64,000 nucleotides of DNA. It comes from Deltaproteobacteria bacterium (GTDB lineage: Bacteria > Myxococcota > Kuafuiibacteriia > Kuafuiibacteriales > Kuafuiibacteriaceae). Made by a program: the position numbers and the translations under genes. The stretch's first letter is position 1; every line of letters starts with the position of its first letter. The notes below the pieces were generated by a model. It worked only from the letters and a program-made list of their open reading frames with translations, did not search any database and was not told where the DNA came from. The DNA lies in the NCBI GenBank assembly GCA_020632995.1, contig JACKEN010000015.1, positions 1 to 64,000 of the forward strand, given 5' to 3'. Positions 52,850 to 63,217 of this stretch are shown here, piece by piece.

Positions 52850-54546
52850 GGCACCACCACGAGCGGCAGCCACACCAGGAAGCAAGCCCCCTTGCCCTCC
52901 TGGGAGCGTACCGACACCCGCCCCCCCGCCCGCTGCGCGCAGTCCCAGACCTGGGCCAGTCCGAGGCCGGTGCCCTTGTGCTCCTTGGTGGAGAAGAACG
53001 GCTCGAAGATGGCCTCGAGGTTCGCGGCGGGGATGCCCACGCCGTCGTCCTCGACCTCGACCACCAGCCCGTCCGCCCGGTCGACGCGAGGGGCACGACG
53101 CACCCGGATGGTGATGCGCCCACCCTCGGGCGTGGCGTCCACCGCGTTCACCACCAGGTTCAGGAGGATCTGGTCGAGCTGGGTCGGGTCCATCCGGACC
53201 GCGCCGAGGCCCTCCGGGAGCTCGGTCTGGACCTCGTGGTCCCGCCGGATGAGGTGCCGCAGCATGGGGAGCAGGGCCTGGATCTGCCGGGCGGGGTCGA
53301 AGAGCTGCGGCACCACCGCCTCGGACCGCGAGAAGGCCAACAGGCTCCGGGTCATCTCCGCCCCCCGGCGGGCCACGCTCAGCACCTCGTCCAGGGCCTC
53401 CCGCGCGTCGGGCGGCAGGCCGGGCTCGGTCAGGGCGAGCTCCGCGTTGCCGGTCACCGCGGTGAGCAGGTTGTTCATGTCGTGGGCCACACCCCCTGCG
53501 AAGCGGCCGAGGGCCTCCATCTTGTTCGCGCGCCGAAGCTCCGACTCCAGCCGTCGGCGCACCACACGGGCGCGGCGCCAGCTCCAGACCAGCACCCCGG
53601 CCACCAGGCAGCCGCCCTCCAGGAGCGCGAGCCAAAGGTCCTGCCGCCGCGGGCGCAGCCGCTCCCAGGTCGCGGCAGAGGGCCGCACCGCGATCTGCCA
53701 GCTGCGGTCCATCACCCGGACCGCGTGCGTCGCGATCGCCGGCGCCGCGTCGTCGTAGCCCGGGGTAGTGAACACGTTCATGCCCGCGTCCCGCACGTCC
53801 ACCGAGTAGTCCTCGAGGAGCCGGTCGTGCAGGGCAGCCTGCACGAGGGCGGCGGCGTCGAACACGCCGTTCACGAAGCCATCGTAGGCGCCGTACGCGC
53901 CGTGTACCGGGAAGTAGGAGGCGAAGCCCTTGACCCCCTGGAAGAGCACGAGGGGCTGGGTCACCGCGGGCTGCTCCTCCGCCTTCGCCCGCTGCGCGGC
54001 TGGAGCGGCGTCCGGGTGCTCGAAGACGTTCTTGCCTATGGCCCGCAGGTTCGGCTCCCGCGGGCTCACCCACTCGATGCGCCCCCCGGCGTCGATGCGG
54101 TTGATCGCCAACAGCCCGCCCAGCTGCGCCTGCAGGGTGGCGGCGTGCATGACGAAGGACTCCTCGTCGGCGAGGAGCCCGGCGCTCGCCTCGCGGGCCA
54201 GCGACTCCACCACGAGGAGGCGAGCGCCGATGTAGTCCTGGAGGCGAAGCGCAGCCTGGCTTGCGGTGTGCTCGATCTGACGGCGGGCCGCGGCCTCCTC
54301 GCGCCGGTCGAGGAGGCGCCACATCCCGAAGAAGATCAGGGCCGCCACCGCCGGCAGGGCCAGCACCGCGTTCTCGAGCCGCGTCGCGCCGGGGACACGG
54401 CGGCGCACCCCACCGACACGCGCCCGCGCCGCGTCTTTCGCCCCCCCGGCGAGACCGCGCACCTGCTTCGCCTGCTCCACGCTGTCCCCGTCCAGAGCGG
54501 ATCTTGGTGGAGGACGCACCCTCGCTCCATACGGGGGGCGCCCCAC
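52822..54546 (-). CDS. Membrane sensor histidine kinase with CHASE-like periplasmic domain
   Basis: A 574-aa kinase. The N-terminal 55 residues are basic; TM1 is about 59-77 and TM2 about 304-322. The periplasmic part between them looks like a CHASE/dCache-type sensor (ASQAALRLQDYIGARLLVVESL, GYDDAAPAIATHAVRVMDRSWQIAVRPS). The HisKA motif is GGVAHDMNNLLTAV, with phospho-acceptor H355. It is followed by an ATPase with NLVVNAVDATPEGG (N box), DDGVGIP (G1), FFSTKEHKGTGLGLAQV (F/G2). There is no receiver on the protein, and no response regulator next to it, so it is an orphan kinase. The start at the ATG at 54546 is uncertain; a GTG near residue 23 is also possible. Its end overlaps the giant kinase by 28 bp, tail to tail. 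Confidence 0.9.
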   Translation of the reverse strand: MGRPPYGARVRPPPRSALDGDSVEQAKQVRGLAGGAKDAARARVGGVRRRVPGATRLENAVLALPAVAALIFFGMWRLLDRREEAAARRQIEHTASQAALRLQDYIGARLLVVESLAREASAGLLADEESFVMHAATLQAQLGGLLAINRIDAGGRIEWVSPREPNLRAIGKNVFEHPDAAPAAQRAKAEEQPAVTQPLVLFQGVKGFASYFPVHGAYGAYDGFVNGVFDAAALVQAALHDRLLEDYSVDVRDAGMNVFTTPGYDDAAPAIATHAVRVMDRSWQIAVRPSAATWERLRPRRQDLWLALLEGGCLVAGVLVWSWRRARVVRRRLESELRRANKMEALGRFAGGVAHDMNNLLTAVTGNAELALTEPGLPPDAREALDEVLSVARRGAEMTRSLLAFSRSEAVVPQLFDPARQIQALLPMLRHLIRRDHEVQTELPEGLGAVRMDPTQLDQILLNLVVNAVDATPEGGRITIRVRRAPRVDRADGLVVEVEDDGVGIPAANLEAIFEPFFSTKEHKGTGLGLAQVWDCAQRAGGRVSVRSQEGKGACFLVWLPLVVVPQSGERKNA

Positions 54547-54715
54547 GGGCCGCTCAGGCGAGATTCCCTGCCCCGTGTGCCTTAGCGAGACACGGGCTTG
54601 CCCGCAGGTGGTGACTCATGGCTGAGTCACCGTTCAGTCTGAATTCGCCCGTTCCCTCGCCTGGCCATGTTATGAAAGGCGAAGGGCAGAGGGCCCGAAG
54701 GCAAAGAGAACCTCC

Positions 54716-55549
54716 ATGATGAGCTCGCAACTCGAAGGCCGCATCGTCGAGGCGATGAAGCAGCTCGGCTTCAACGCGTCGGACGCCCGCGTATACATCG
54801 CCCTGCTGAAGATCCACCCCGCCACCGGCTATGAGCTGGCGACGAAGTCCGGGGTTCCCCGGAGCGCCATCTACAACGTGCTCCACCGCCTCGAGAGCAT
54901 GGGCCTGATCAACTCGGTCCAGAAGAAGCCCGCCAAGTTCATCCCCCTGTCCCCCGAGCGCCTCTTCCAGCTCCTGGAGAGCCGCTTCAAGCAGAACCTG
55001 GAGGCCCTCCGGGGCGAGCTCGAGAACTTCGCCCGGCCCGCGGAGGAGGCCGCCATGTGGTCCATCCGCGGCTACCCCGCGATGCTCGAGCAGGCCCAGA
55101 CCTTGATCCGCGAGGCGGAGGAATCGGTCTACGCCTCGCTGTGGCGGCGAGAGGCGAGCGCCCTCGAGAAGCCCCTCATCGAGGCGCGCGAGCGCGGGGT
55201 GCGGGTGAGCCTGTTCTCCTTCAACGCCCTGCCCGCCGACCTCGGCCGGATCTGCTGCTACGGCATCGACGAGGGCGAGCTCGAGGCCCACTGGAGCCAC
55301 AAGATCATCCTGATCGCCGACCACCGGCGCCTCCTCGTGGGGGGCGCCGACAAGACCGAGGACAACCGCTCGGTGGTCACCGAGGAGCCGACCCTGGTGG
55401 AGATGGCCACCAACAACCTCATCCTGGACATCACGTTGCTCGGCCAGCGCAGCCGCGAGGACGTGAGCGACGTGGTCCGGGGCCTCACCGAGCGGATGGC
55501 GCCGGTGGACCACCTCTTGAAAGGCCGCCTGAAGGCCCAGGGCGCCTGA
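54716..55549 (+). CDS. TrmB-family transcriptional regulator
   Basis: A 277-aa protein. The N-terminal winged helix (about 10-75; LGFNASDARVYIALLKIHPATGYELATKSGVPRSAIYNVLHRLESMGLI shortened here to ATGYELATKSGVPRSAIYNV) is a TrmB DNA-binding domain. A short coiled coil follows (about 88-110), then a PLD-like C-terminal effector domain (SVYASLWRREASALEKPLIEA, HWSHKIILIADHRRLLVGG). TrmB proteins sense sugars or related metabolites in archaea; bacterial ligands are mostly unknown. Two adjacent ATGs (54716, 54719) make the exact start uncertain by one residue. It is divergent from the histidine kinase across 169 bp and is followed by a dispersed repeat. Confidence 0.88.
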   Translation: MMSSQLEGRIVEAMKQLGFNASDARVYIALLKIHPATGYELATKSGVPRSAIYNVLHRLESMGLINSVQKKPAKFIPLSPERLFQLLESRFKQNLEALRGELENFARPAEEAAMWSIRGYPAMLEQAQTLIREAEESVYASLWRREASALEKPLIEARERGVRVSLFSFNALPADLGRICCYGIDEGELEAHWSHKIILIADHRRLLVGGADKTEDNRSVVTEEPTLVEMATNNLILDITLLGQRSREDVSDVVRGLTERMAPVDHLLKGRLKAQGA

Positions 55550-55555
55550 GACTTG

Positions 55556-55614
55556 GGGTCCCGGGCCGGCGGAGCCGTCCCACCCCTCTTCGCCGGGCTG
55601 CGCGCTGCGCTTCC
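55556..55614. repeat. Dispersed intergenic repeat, copy 2
   Basis: Block A, GGGTCCCGGGCCGGCGGAGC (55556-55575), is identical to positions 51-70. Block B (55578-55614, TCCCACCCCTCTTCGCC through GCGCTTCC) resembles positions 1-47. A shorter related core, GGGTCCCGGGCC, recurs at 46710-46721 after another plus-strand gene. The repeat begins 6 nt after the TrmB stop codon. I see no hairpin with a T-run. It is most likely a genome-wide intergenic repeat; its function is unknown. Confidence 0.55.
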
Positions 55615-55790
55615 TCCTGGGGGCTCGACCAACTCGGTAGAACCGCCCCGGCTCCGGCGATCTTCCCGGACACCCTCGCCGCCCCCCGCCGCTTGACGCC
55701 TCGAATCGAGTGCACACCAAGTCCGTGACGCTGGCGCTCGCAATCCTCATTGCGAAGTCGGCGAACCTGTTTCTTGGAGCGTCAAACAAT

Positions 55791-57668
<1,878 letters not shown>

Positions 57669-57674
57669 ACCCGG

Positions 57675-57699
57675 GTCCCTGGTCCCGAGGACCAGGGAC
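57675..57699. terminator. Bidirectional hairpin terminator after dnaK
   Basis: A perfect 11-bp stem, GTCCCTGGTCC (57675-57685) with GGACCAGGGAC (57689-57699), and a 3-nt loop. It sits between the convergent dnaK and SMC-like genes, 6 nt after one stop and 7 nt from the other, so it can serve both. No T-run follows. Confidence 0.7.
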
Positions 57700-57706
57700 T
57701 ACGCCC

Positions 57707-60283
57707 TCAACCCACGCGCTGACCGGGCAGGTCGTCCTGCCCGGTCGCCACCACCAGCTGGGTCCCCTGGGCGAAGTAGCTGAGCATCTGCCCGAAGTAG
57801 CGCCGCCGGCGCTGGCCGAGGTCGCAGATGGGATCGTCGATGAGGATCGGCACCCGAAAGCGACGCAGGATGGACTCTGCGAGCGCGAAGCGCAGGGCGA
57901 GGTCCACCGCGTCGAGCTCCTCGAGGGGGAGCTCGGGGTACGGCACCGGGTCGCTCCCCTTCGGCTGTAGGATCACCTCGCCCCGGGGGCCCAGGGTCGC
58001 GCCCTTGATGCGCCCCTCGGTGAACACCTCGAGGTACTGCTCCAGGCGGCCGGAGAGGCGCTCGCCCAGGGCGTCGACCTCGACCGCCAGGTAGTCCACC
58101 ACCGCGCCCACCAGGTCGCGCGAGCGGTCCGGGGCCAGGAACTCCCCGTCCCCGCCGTAGCCCGGCACGCCGCCCCGGCCGCCGGAGGGGCCGCCCCCTC
58201 CGATCGCCCACAGGCCCTCGCCCGACAGGCTCACCCCGCCCGAACCGCCGCGACCGCCCGGCTTCTTCTTGGGATCCTCCTCGTCGTCGGCGGAGCCGAT
58301 GTACGAGCCGCCGAAGTCGAACATGGAGCGGTCCGGCTCGGGGCCCGCCGGCACCACCGGCCCCGACCCGGGGTTCGGGAGCCCGGGGGCGGACGGCGCG
58401 GGGACGGCCGGGCGCACCATGGCGGGGATCTCGGCGCCCGAGGCCGGCCCGGCGAAGCCTGGGCGAGGCGCGCGGCCCACCTCGGACGCCGCCCGCGACG
58501 CGGCGCGCGGGTGCACCACGAGCCCGCTCGGGGGCGCGCTGGGGTTCGGGCCGGAGTCGTCGGCGCGGAAGGGGAGGTCCGAACTCGGGAGGCCGCTCTG
58601 GTCCTCCGCCAGGGGCGAGGCGGCGCCCAGGTGGCTCGAGAACGTGGACTGGGCCACCAGGTCGTTGGTGAGGTCCACCGACACGCTCGACTCACGCCGA
58701 GGCCGGGGCGGGCGCGCCGCGATGCCCAGCGGCGGGCTCTTGAGCCGCGGCGGGACGTCGGGCCCGAGCTCGCGCTCCAGCGCCTCAACCCGGCGCCGCA
58801 GGGTCTCCGCGCCATGCAGGGCCCCGGACGCCCCCATGACCTCGGCCTCCAGCACCTCCAGCCGCGCGGAGATCTCCATCAGCTCCCGCTCGTCCCGCTG
58901 GACGGTGTCATCACCCCGCAGGCTGGCGATGCGGCTGCTGAGGCTCTCGACGCGCTCCAGGCGCTGGTTGTGCGCCGCCACCCGCTCCAGGAGGGCCGTG
59001 GGCGAGTCCACTTCCAGCTTCTCCATGAGCCGCCGGGTGACGCCGGTGTCGAGCTCGTGCTGCTTGAAGAGCCGGTCGAGCCGCTCCTCCACCGCCCGGC
59101 GCCGCACCCCGCGCAGGGCCTGGCGCTCCAGGTCGGAGACGTAGCGAAAGGCCGCCCCCACCGCCACCATCGCGGCCGGGATGTTCACCAGGCCCATCAG
59201 GGGGCGACCGACGGTGGCGGCCACCACCACCGAGAACACCCCCACCCCGACCGCGCCGAGGAAGTAGCGGTCCTGCGACAGGGGCAGCACCTGATCCTGC
59301 TGCGCCTCCTGCTCGACCTTCATGAGCTCGTCCTGGGTCTTGGCCTCCTCCACCCGGAAGCGCTCCGCCCGCTCCTCGAACGTGCGCAGGCGCTCCTCCA
59401 TGTGGGGCGGCAGGCCCTCCAGATCCCGGGCCTGCTCGAGCTCGGCCTTGAGCCGGGTGCGCTCCGCCACCAGCTTGGCCACCCCCTCCGCCCGCTCCGA
59501 GATCTCGAACTTGCGGGCGTTGAGCTGGTCGATCTCCTGCTGGGCGCGGTTGGCCCGCGTGACCATGTCGAGGTCCGCGCGCAGCCGCTGCAAGAGCGCT
59601 TGCTTGTCCTCGAGCGAGGACGCCTGCTCACCCGGCGCGGCGGCGCCCTCGAGCGCGAGCTCGGACCGCACCAGCGCGTTGCTCGGGTTGGCCATCGGCG
59701 CCAGCTCCGGGCCCGGCCGCACCACGCTGCTGGAGCGGGCCATGACCCCGGACAGGAAGCGCGCCGGGGGCAGGCCGGGACCGGACGGCGCGACGTCGCC
59801 GCCGCTGAGCAGCCCGGCGCCGCTGCGGGTGCGGGCCTTTTCGCCCCGGGATGGCATCGCCTCGGGCGCGTAGAGGAACAGGCGCTCGAAGCTCACCTCG
59901 TCCGGGAGCTGCTGCTGGACCCGCACGTACTGCGCCGCCTCCGCCGCCGAGGCGGTGAAGAGGCGGTACTTCTTGGCGTCGGCGTCGAAGCGGTAGAGCT
60001 TCACCGCGCCGGTGACCAGCTCCCGGATCACCCGGTACGTCACCTGGTCGCGCCCGTAGAAGGTGAGCGCCGCCCGCGCCGCGTCGGCTCCTGGATCCGC
60101 GTGGGCGCTCGTCGCCGAGCCCCTCGAGGGGTCGGGGTAGAGGCAGTGGTAGATCAGGTCGAGCACCACCCGCCGCCCCTGCGGCTCCGGGATGAAGGCC
60201 AGGTTGACACCCGTCTTGAAGGGCATCCGGACCACCTCCGGAAATCCCTTCACGCCCTGCAATGCCAGCTCGACCAGGATCAT
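57707..60283 (-). CDS. SMC-like coiled-coil protein with two central TM helices and a degenerate Walker A
   Basis: An 858-aa protein from the ATG at 60283 (MILVELALQGVKGFP). The N-terminus has the fold of RecF/SMC/YhaN-type ATPase heads (LQGVKGF, then TGVNLAFI), but the P-loop reads PEPQGRRVVL (32-41): the GK-S/T is GRR. Coiled coils run about 222-330 and 383-520, interrupted by two TM helices (about 340-359 and 362-380), as in YhaN-like proteins. A Pro/Gly-rich linker (about 530-740) precedes the C-terminal head: LPLEELDAVDLALRFALAE at the signature position and Walker B PILIDDP (812-818), with D816 and D817 kept. ATP binding is doubtful, but the fold is clear. The role is unknown; it is convergent with dnaK. 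Confidence 0.75.
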   Translation of the reverse strand: MILVELALQGVKGFPEVVRMPFKTGVNLAFIPEPQGRRVVLDLIYHCLYPDPSRGSATSAHADPGADAARAALTFYGRDQVTYRVIRELVTGAVKLYRFDADAKKYRLFTASAAEAAQYVRVQQQLPDEVSFERLFLYAPEAMPSRGEKARTRSGAGLLSGGDVAPSGPGLPPARFLSGVMARSSSVVRPGPELAPMANPSNALVRSELALEGAAAPGEQASSLEDKQALLQRLRADLDMVTRANRAQQEIDQLNARKFEISERAEGVAKLVAERTRLKAELEQARDLEGLPPHMEERLRTFEERAERFRVEEAKTQDELMKVEQEAQQDQVLPLSQDRYFLGAVGVGVFSVVVAATVGRPLMGLVNIPAAMVAVGAAFRYVSDLERQALRGVRRRAVEERLDRLFKQHELDTGVTRRLMEKLEVDSPTALLERVAAHNQRLERVESLSSRIASLRGDDTVQRDERELMEISARLEVLEAEVMGASGALHGAETLRRRVEALERELGPDVPPRLKSPPLGIAARPPRPRRESSVSVDLTNDLVAQSTFSSHLGAASPLAEDQSGLPSSDLPFRADDSGPNPSAPPSGLVVHPRAASRAASEVGRAPRPGFAGPASGAEIPAMVRPAVPAPSAPGLPNPGSGPVVPAGPEPDRSMFDFGGSYIGSADDEEDPKKKPGGRGGSGGVSLSGEGLWAIGGGGPSGGRGGVPGYGGDGEFLAPDRSRDLVGAVVDYLAVEVDALGERLSGRLEQYLEVFTEGRIKGATLGPRGEVILQPKGSDPVPYPELPLEELDAVDLALRFALAESILRRFRVPILIDDPICDLGQRRRRYFGQMLSYFAQGTQLVVATGQDDLPGQRVG

Positions 60284-60489
60284 CGGTGCGCTCGCATCAT
60301 GGTTCGGGCCAGGGCCCGGCTGCAATGCCTGTCACCCCTTCGGGGGATGCGGGGAGGTCGTCGAGCGCGCGCGCGGGGAGGCCTGCTCCGGGTGAAGCCG
60401 GAGTCGAAGTGCAGACGTGAGCCTACGCTGCGCAGTCGCGCGAGGACGCGCCGCAGCGGGCTGCGACGCGAGCGAGGATGGAGGAGGAT

Positions 60490-60514
60490 CGGTCCGCGGT
60501 CGAGCGGCGGACCG
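60490..60514 (-). terminator. Hairpin after rplS
   Basis: A perfect 8-bp stem, CGGTCCGC (60490-60497) with GCGGACCG (60507-60514), around a 9-nt loop. It lies 8-33 nt beyond the rplS stop on the minus strand. An outer GATC pair on both sides could extend it. No T-run follows. It is the likely end of the rpsP-rplS transcript. Confidence 0.55.
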
Positions 60515-60522
60515 AGGCCCGA

Positions 60523-60873
60523 TCAGCGCTCGGTGCGCTCCTTGATGCGGGCGGCCTTACCGGACAGGTTGCGCAGGTAGTAGAGGCGGCCCTGACGCAC
60601 CTGACCGTGCGACTTGACCTCGATCTTCTCGACGCTGGGGGCAGCGAGGGGGAAGATACGCTCCACGCCGACGCCGTGGGAGACCTTGCGGACGGTCACC
60701 GCGGCGCGCGCGCCACCGCGCTTCAGGCGGATGACCACGCCCTCGAAGACCTGGATGCGCTCCTTGTCGCCCTCCTTGATCTTCGTGTGCACGCGGACGG
60801 TGTCGCCGGCCCGCAGCGCGGGCAGGTCGTCACGAACGTACTGGGCTTCGATCTGGTCGATGAGGTTGGTCAT
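60523..60873 (-). CDS. rplS: 50S ribosomal protein L19
   Basis: A 116-aa ribosomal protein at the 30S-50S interface. It shows MTNLIDQIEAQYVRDDLPALRAGDTVRVHTKI (shortened core: FRAGDTVRV-type ALRAGDTVRVHTKIKEG), IQVFEGVVIRLKRGG, TVRKVSHGVGVERIFPL and the closing VRQGRLYYLRNLSGKAARIKE. Length and every block match the family. It is the last gene of the rpsP-khpA-rimM-trmD-rplS series, 110 nt after trmD; a hairpin follows it. Confidence 0.98.
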   Translation of the reverse strand: MTNLIDQIEAQYVRDDLPALRAGDTVRVHTKIKEGDKERIQVFEGVVIRLKRGGARAAVTVRKVSHGVGVERIFPLAAPSVEKIEVKSHGQVRQGRLYYLRNLSGKAARIKERTER

Positions 60874-60983
60874 TTCCGGCTCCTATGTGAGCGCCCCGCC
60901 GTGTCCGGCCCCAGCGCTCGGGAGGACGCGTTTTCGTCGGAGCACCAGGTTTGGTCAAGAGATTTCTCGGGGGTGGGCGCGCC

Positions 60984-62249
60984 TCACGCCTCGCCACGGA
61001 CGCGGTCCACGAGGACGGCGGCCAGGAGCATGGGGGTGAGCCCGGCCTCCCGCGTGCCCGCCCGGACGCTGGGCAGGATCCCGGCCAGGAAGGCGCTGGG
61101 GTTCCCCTTGGGATCCACCAGCCCAGGGCCCACCGCGAGGGTCCACACCCGGCCGTCGGGCCGGGGCGCGCGGAGGGCCTCGGGCGGCAGCACCTCGGCG
61201 TCGAGGGCGGCGGGGCGGCGCCCGATACCTACCAGCGCCCACCCGGGATCGGCGGCCAGCGCCTCGAAGCTGGAGGCCACGGTGAGGCGCTCCGCCGCCG
61301 CGACCCGGATCGGGGCGGGCTCGTAGTTGCGTCGCTTCCTGGGCCACAGGGGCACCGGCCAGGCCCGCTCGGGCGCCTCGGCCAGCGCCGCGCTCAGGTC
61401 GGCCTCGGCCACCCCCGGCGCGGGCACCACGAAGGCGCGGGTCAGGGCATAGCTCGCGGCGAGGCCCGCGAGGTCCGCCAGGGCCTCGGGATCGGCGGGC
61501 ATCGCCACCGCGAGGGCGAGGGGCGCGGCGGGCGAGGGCTCGGACCACAGCGCCTCCCGATCCGCCGGCGCGAGCGGGATCCGGGCCAGCAGGTCGGGGC
61601 GCCGGGCCCGGGTGCGCAGGACAGCCTGCGCGCGGCGCCAGGCGTGGATCCGCGCGTGGTCGCCGCTCTGCAAGACAGCCGGCACATCCTGCCCGCGGAA
61701 CACGGGCGGCCGGGTGTACTGGGGGTGCTCGAGGAGGCCGTCGGAGAAGCTGTCGCCCTCGCTGGAGGCCTGGTTGCCCAGGGTGCCTGGGAGGAGGCGC
61801 ACCAGCCCGTCGATCAGGGTGAGGGCCGCGTACTCACCACCGGTGAGCACGAAGTCGCCGAGGGAGACCTCCTCGTCCACCAGCCCGCGGATCCGCTCGT
61901 CGAAGCCCTCGTAGCGCCCCGCCACCATCACCAGGTGGGGGTGCCGTGCCCAGCGCCCGAGATCCGCCTGGGTCAGGTGCCGGCCCTGGGGCGACATGAG
62001 GAGCACCGGACCGCCACCGCGGGCGCGGGCCGCCTCGATCGCCTGGGCCATCGGCTCGGGCTTCATCACCATGCCCGCGCCGCCGCCGTAGGGGGTGTCG
62101 TCCACGCTCCGGTGCACGTCGTGGGTGAAGTCGCGGGGGTTCACGAAGCCCACCTCGGCCTCGCCGCGGGCCAGCGCCTTGCCGACGAGGCCGGTGGCGA
62201 GCGGGCCCTCGAAGAACTCCGGGAAGAGGGTGACGACGTCGATCCGCAT
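60984..62249 (-). CDS. trmD: tRNA (guanine-37-N1)-methyltransferase TrmD fused to a second SPOUT-like RNA methyltransferase domain
   Basis: A 421-aa protein. Residues 1-240 are full TrmD: MRIDVVTLFPEFFEGPL, DDTPYGGGAGMVMKPEP, LLMSPQGR, the knot region VAGRYEGFDERI and SLGDFVLTGGEYAAL, and the C-terminal helix DGLLEHPQYTRPPVF. The enzyme makes m1G37 in tRNA. A further ~180 residues follow (about 243-421) that resemble the separate SAM-dependent RNA methyltransferase found next to trmD in Thermotoga-like and other genomes: DLAGLAASYALTRAFVV, RRNYEPAPIRVAAAERLTV, WTLAVGPGLVDPKG and LTPMLLAAVLVDRVRGE align with conserved blocks of that family. So two knotted domains are in one chain. It starts 12 nt after rimM. 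Confidence 0.9.
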   Translation of the reverse strand: MRIDVVTLFPEFFEGPLATGLVGKALARGEAEVGFVNPRDFTHDVHRSVDDTPYGGGAGMVMKPEPMAQAIEAARARGGGPVLLMSPQGRHLTQADLGRWARHPHLVMVAGRYEGFDERIRGLVDEEVSLGDFVLTGGEYAALTLIDGLVRLLPGTLGNQASSEGDSFSDGLLEHPQYTRPPVFRGQDVPAVLQSGDHARIHAWRRAQAVLRTRARRPDLLARIPLAPADREALWSEPSPAAPLALAVAMPADPEALADLAGLAASYALTRAFVVPAPGVAEADLSAALAEAPERAWPVPLWPRKRRNYEPAPIRVAAAERLTVASSFEALAADPGWALVGIGRRPAALDAEVLPPEALRAPRPDGRVWTLAVGPGLVDPKGNPSAFLAGILPSVRAGTREAGLTPMLLAAVLVDRVRGEA

Positions 62250-62261
62250 GGCGCGGGCCGC

Positions 62262-62837
62262 CTAGCCGCCGTCGTTGGCGGGCGCGGAGGCGCGGTTGGC
62301 CTCGACCAGGCCGGGGATCAGGTTCACGCGGACCCGAGGCTCGGGCCCCGGCACCACCTCGGCGATGAAGACGTCGACGAAGGGGATCAGGATCTCGTCC
62401 GCGCCCTCCCCCACCACGAGCACCGCCTGGGCGCCGTTGTCCTGGATGTCCTCGACCCGGCCCAGCGCCTGGCCGGAGGCGGCGTCCTCGACGAGCGCGC
62501 CGAAGACCCGATCCACCTCGTCGGCGATCGTGTTCGGCGCGGCCAGGGGGTTCACGTCGAAGAAGGCGCTCTCGAGGCGATCCGCCGCCTCACGGGAGTC
62601 CACCCCGGCCAGCTTGACCACGAAGGTGGAGGGATCGGTCCAGCGCACCCCGACCACGTCCAGGACGTGTCGGTCGTCGTGCTCCGTCACCAGCTCCACC
62701 GAGACCGGCGGAACCTCACGACGGAACCTGAGCTGCGTGGGGGTGATGCGGCGGGTGCGGAAGAGCTGGACGAGCAGGTCGCCCTGGAGCCCGTGGGCCC
62801 GGATGACGCGCCCCAGCCGGTGGGGATACTCGGCCAC
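62262..62837 (-). CDS. rimM: Ribosome maturation factor RimM
   Basis: A 191-aa 30S assembly factor. The N-terminal barrel shows LGRVIRAHGLQGDLLVQLF, then a VRWTDPSTFVVKLAGVDSREAADRLE segment. The C-terminal PRC-barrel part has LGRVEDIQDNGAQAVLVVGEGADEILIPFVDVFIAEV (core: EILIPFVDVFI). RimM acts with S19 on the 30S head. It is slightly longer than the usual ~170-180, with a variable C-terminal tail (NLIPGLVEANRASAPANDGG). It follows khpA by 5 nt and precedes trmD by 12 nt. Confidence 0.94.
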   Translation of the reverse strand: MAEYPHRLGRVIRAHGLQGDLLVQLFRTRRITPTQLRFRREVPPVSVELVTEHDDRHVLDVVGVRWTDPSTFVVKLAGVDSREAADRLESAFFDVNPLAAPNTIADEVDRVFGALVEDAASGQALGRVEDIQDNGAQAVLVVGEGADEILIPFVDVFIAEVVPGPEPRVRVNLIPGLVEANRASAPANDGG

Positions 62838-62842
62838 GGGCT

Positions 62843-63073
62843 CTACTCGATGATCTCGAGGGTGGAGCGCTTCTGCACCTTCATGGCCGCGGCGGACAGG
62901 ATCGTGCGCATGGCCTTCGCGGTGCGCCCCTTCTTGCCGATGACCTTGCCGAGGTCCTCCTTGGAGACCTTCAGCTTGATGATGGACGCCTCGTCGTCGC
63001 CGAACTCGGTGACTTCGACGTCATCCGGCGCGTCCACCAGCGCCTTGGCGATGTACTCGATCAGGTCCTTCAT
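62843..63073 (-). CDS. khpA: RNA-binding KH-domain protein KhpA
   Basis: A 76-aa single-KH RNA-binding protein. It starts at the ATG at 63073 (MKDLIEYIAKALVDAPDDVEV); the open frame further upstream is not conserved. The GxxG loop is in DLGKVIGKKGRTAKAMRTIL. KhpA proteins pair with KhpB and affect cell division and envelope functions in Gram-positives, and sit between rpsP and rimM in most bacteria, as here. Length is standard. The 144-bp spacer before it (63074-63217) contains no gene; I see no clear signal in it. Confidence 0.95.
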   Translation of the reverse strand: MKDLIEYIAKALVDAPDDVEVTEFGDDEASIIKLKVSKEDLGKVIGKKGRTAKAMRTILSAAAMKVQKRSTLEIIE

Positions 63074-63217
63074 AGACGGGCTCTCCAGGCACGGCAAAGC
63101 CAGACGGGGACGCCGCCCTCGTTCGGGGCACGGCGCCACCCGCTTGGTCGCGTTGGCCGGGCGACCTTATCGCACGGCTTCGGATGGGGCGTAAGCCCCC
63201 ACCAACCAGGGAGAGGC

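Noticed and set aside
55692..55722. TTGACG upstream of dnaK as a -35, or a CIRCE element
   Set aside because: The hexamer 17 bp downstream (ACCAAG) is not a credible -10, and there is no inverted repeat matching the CIRCE consensus.
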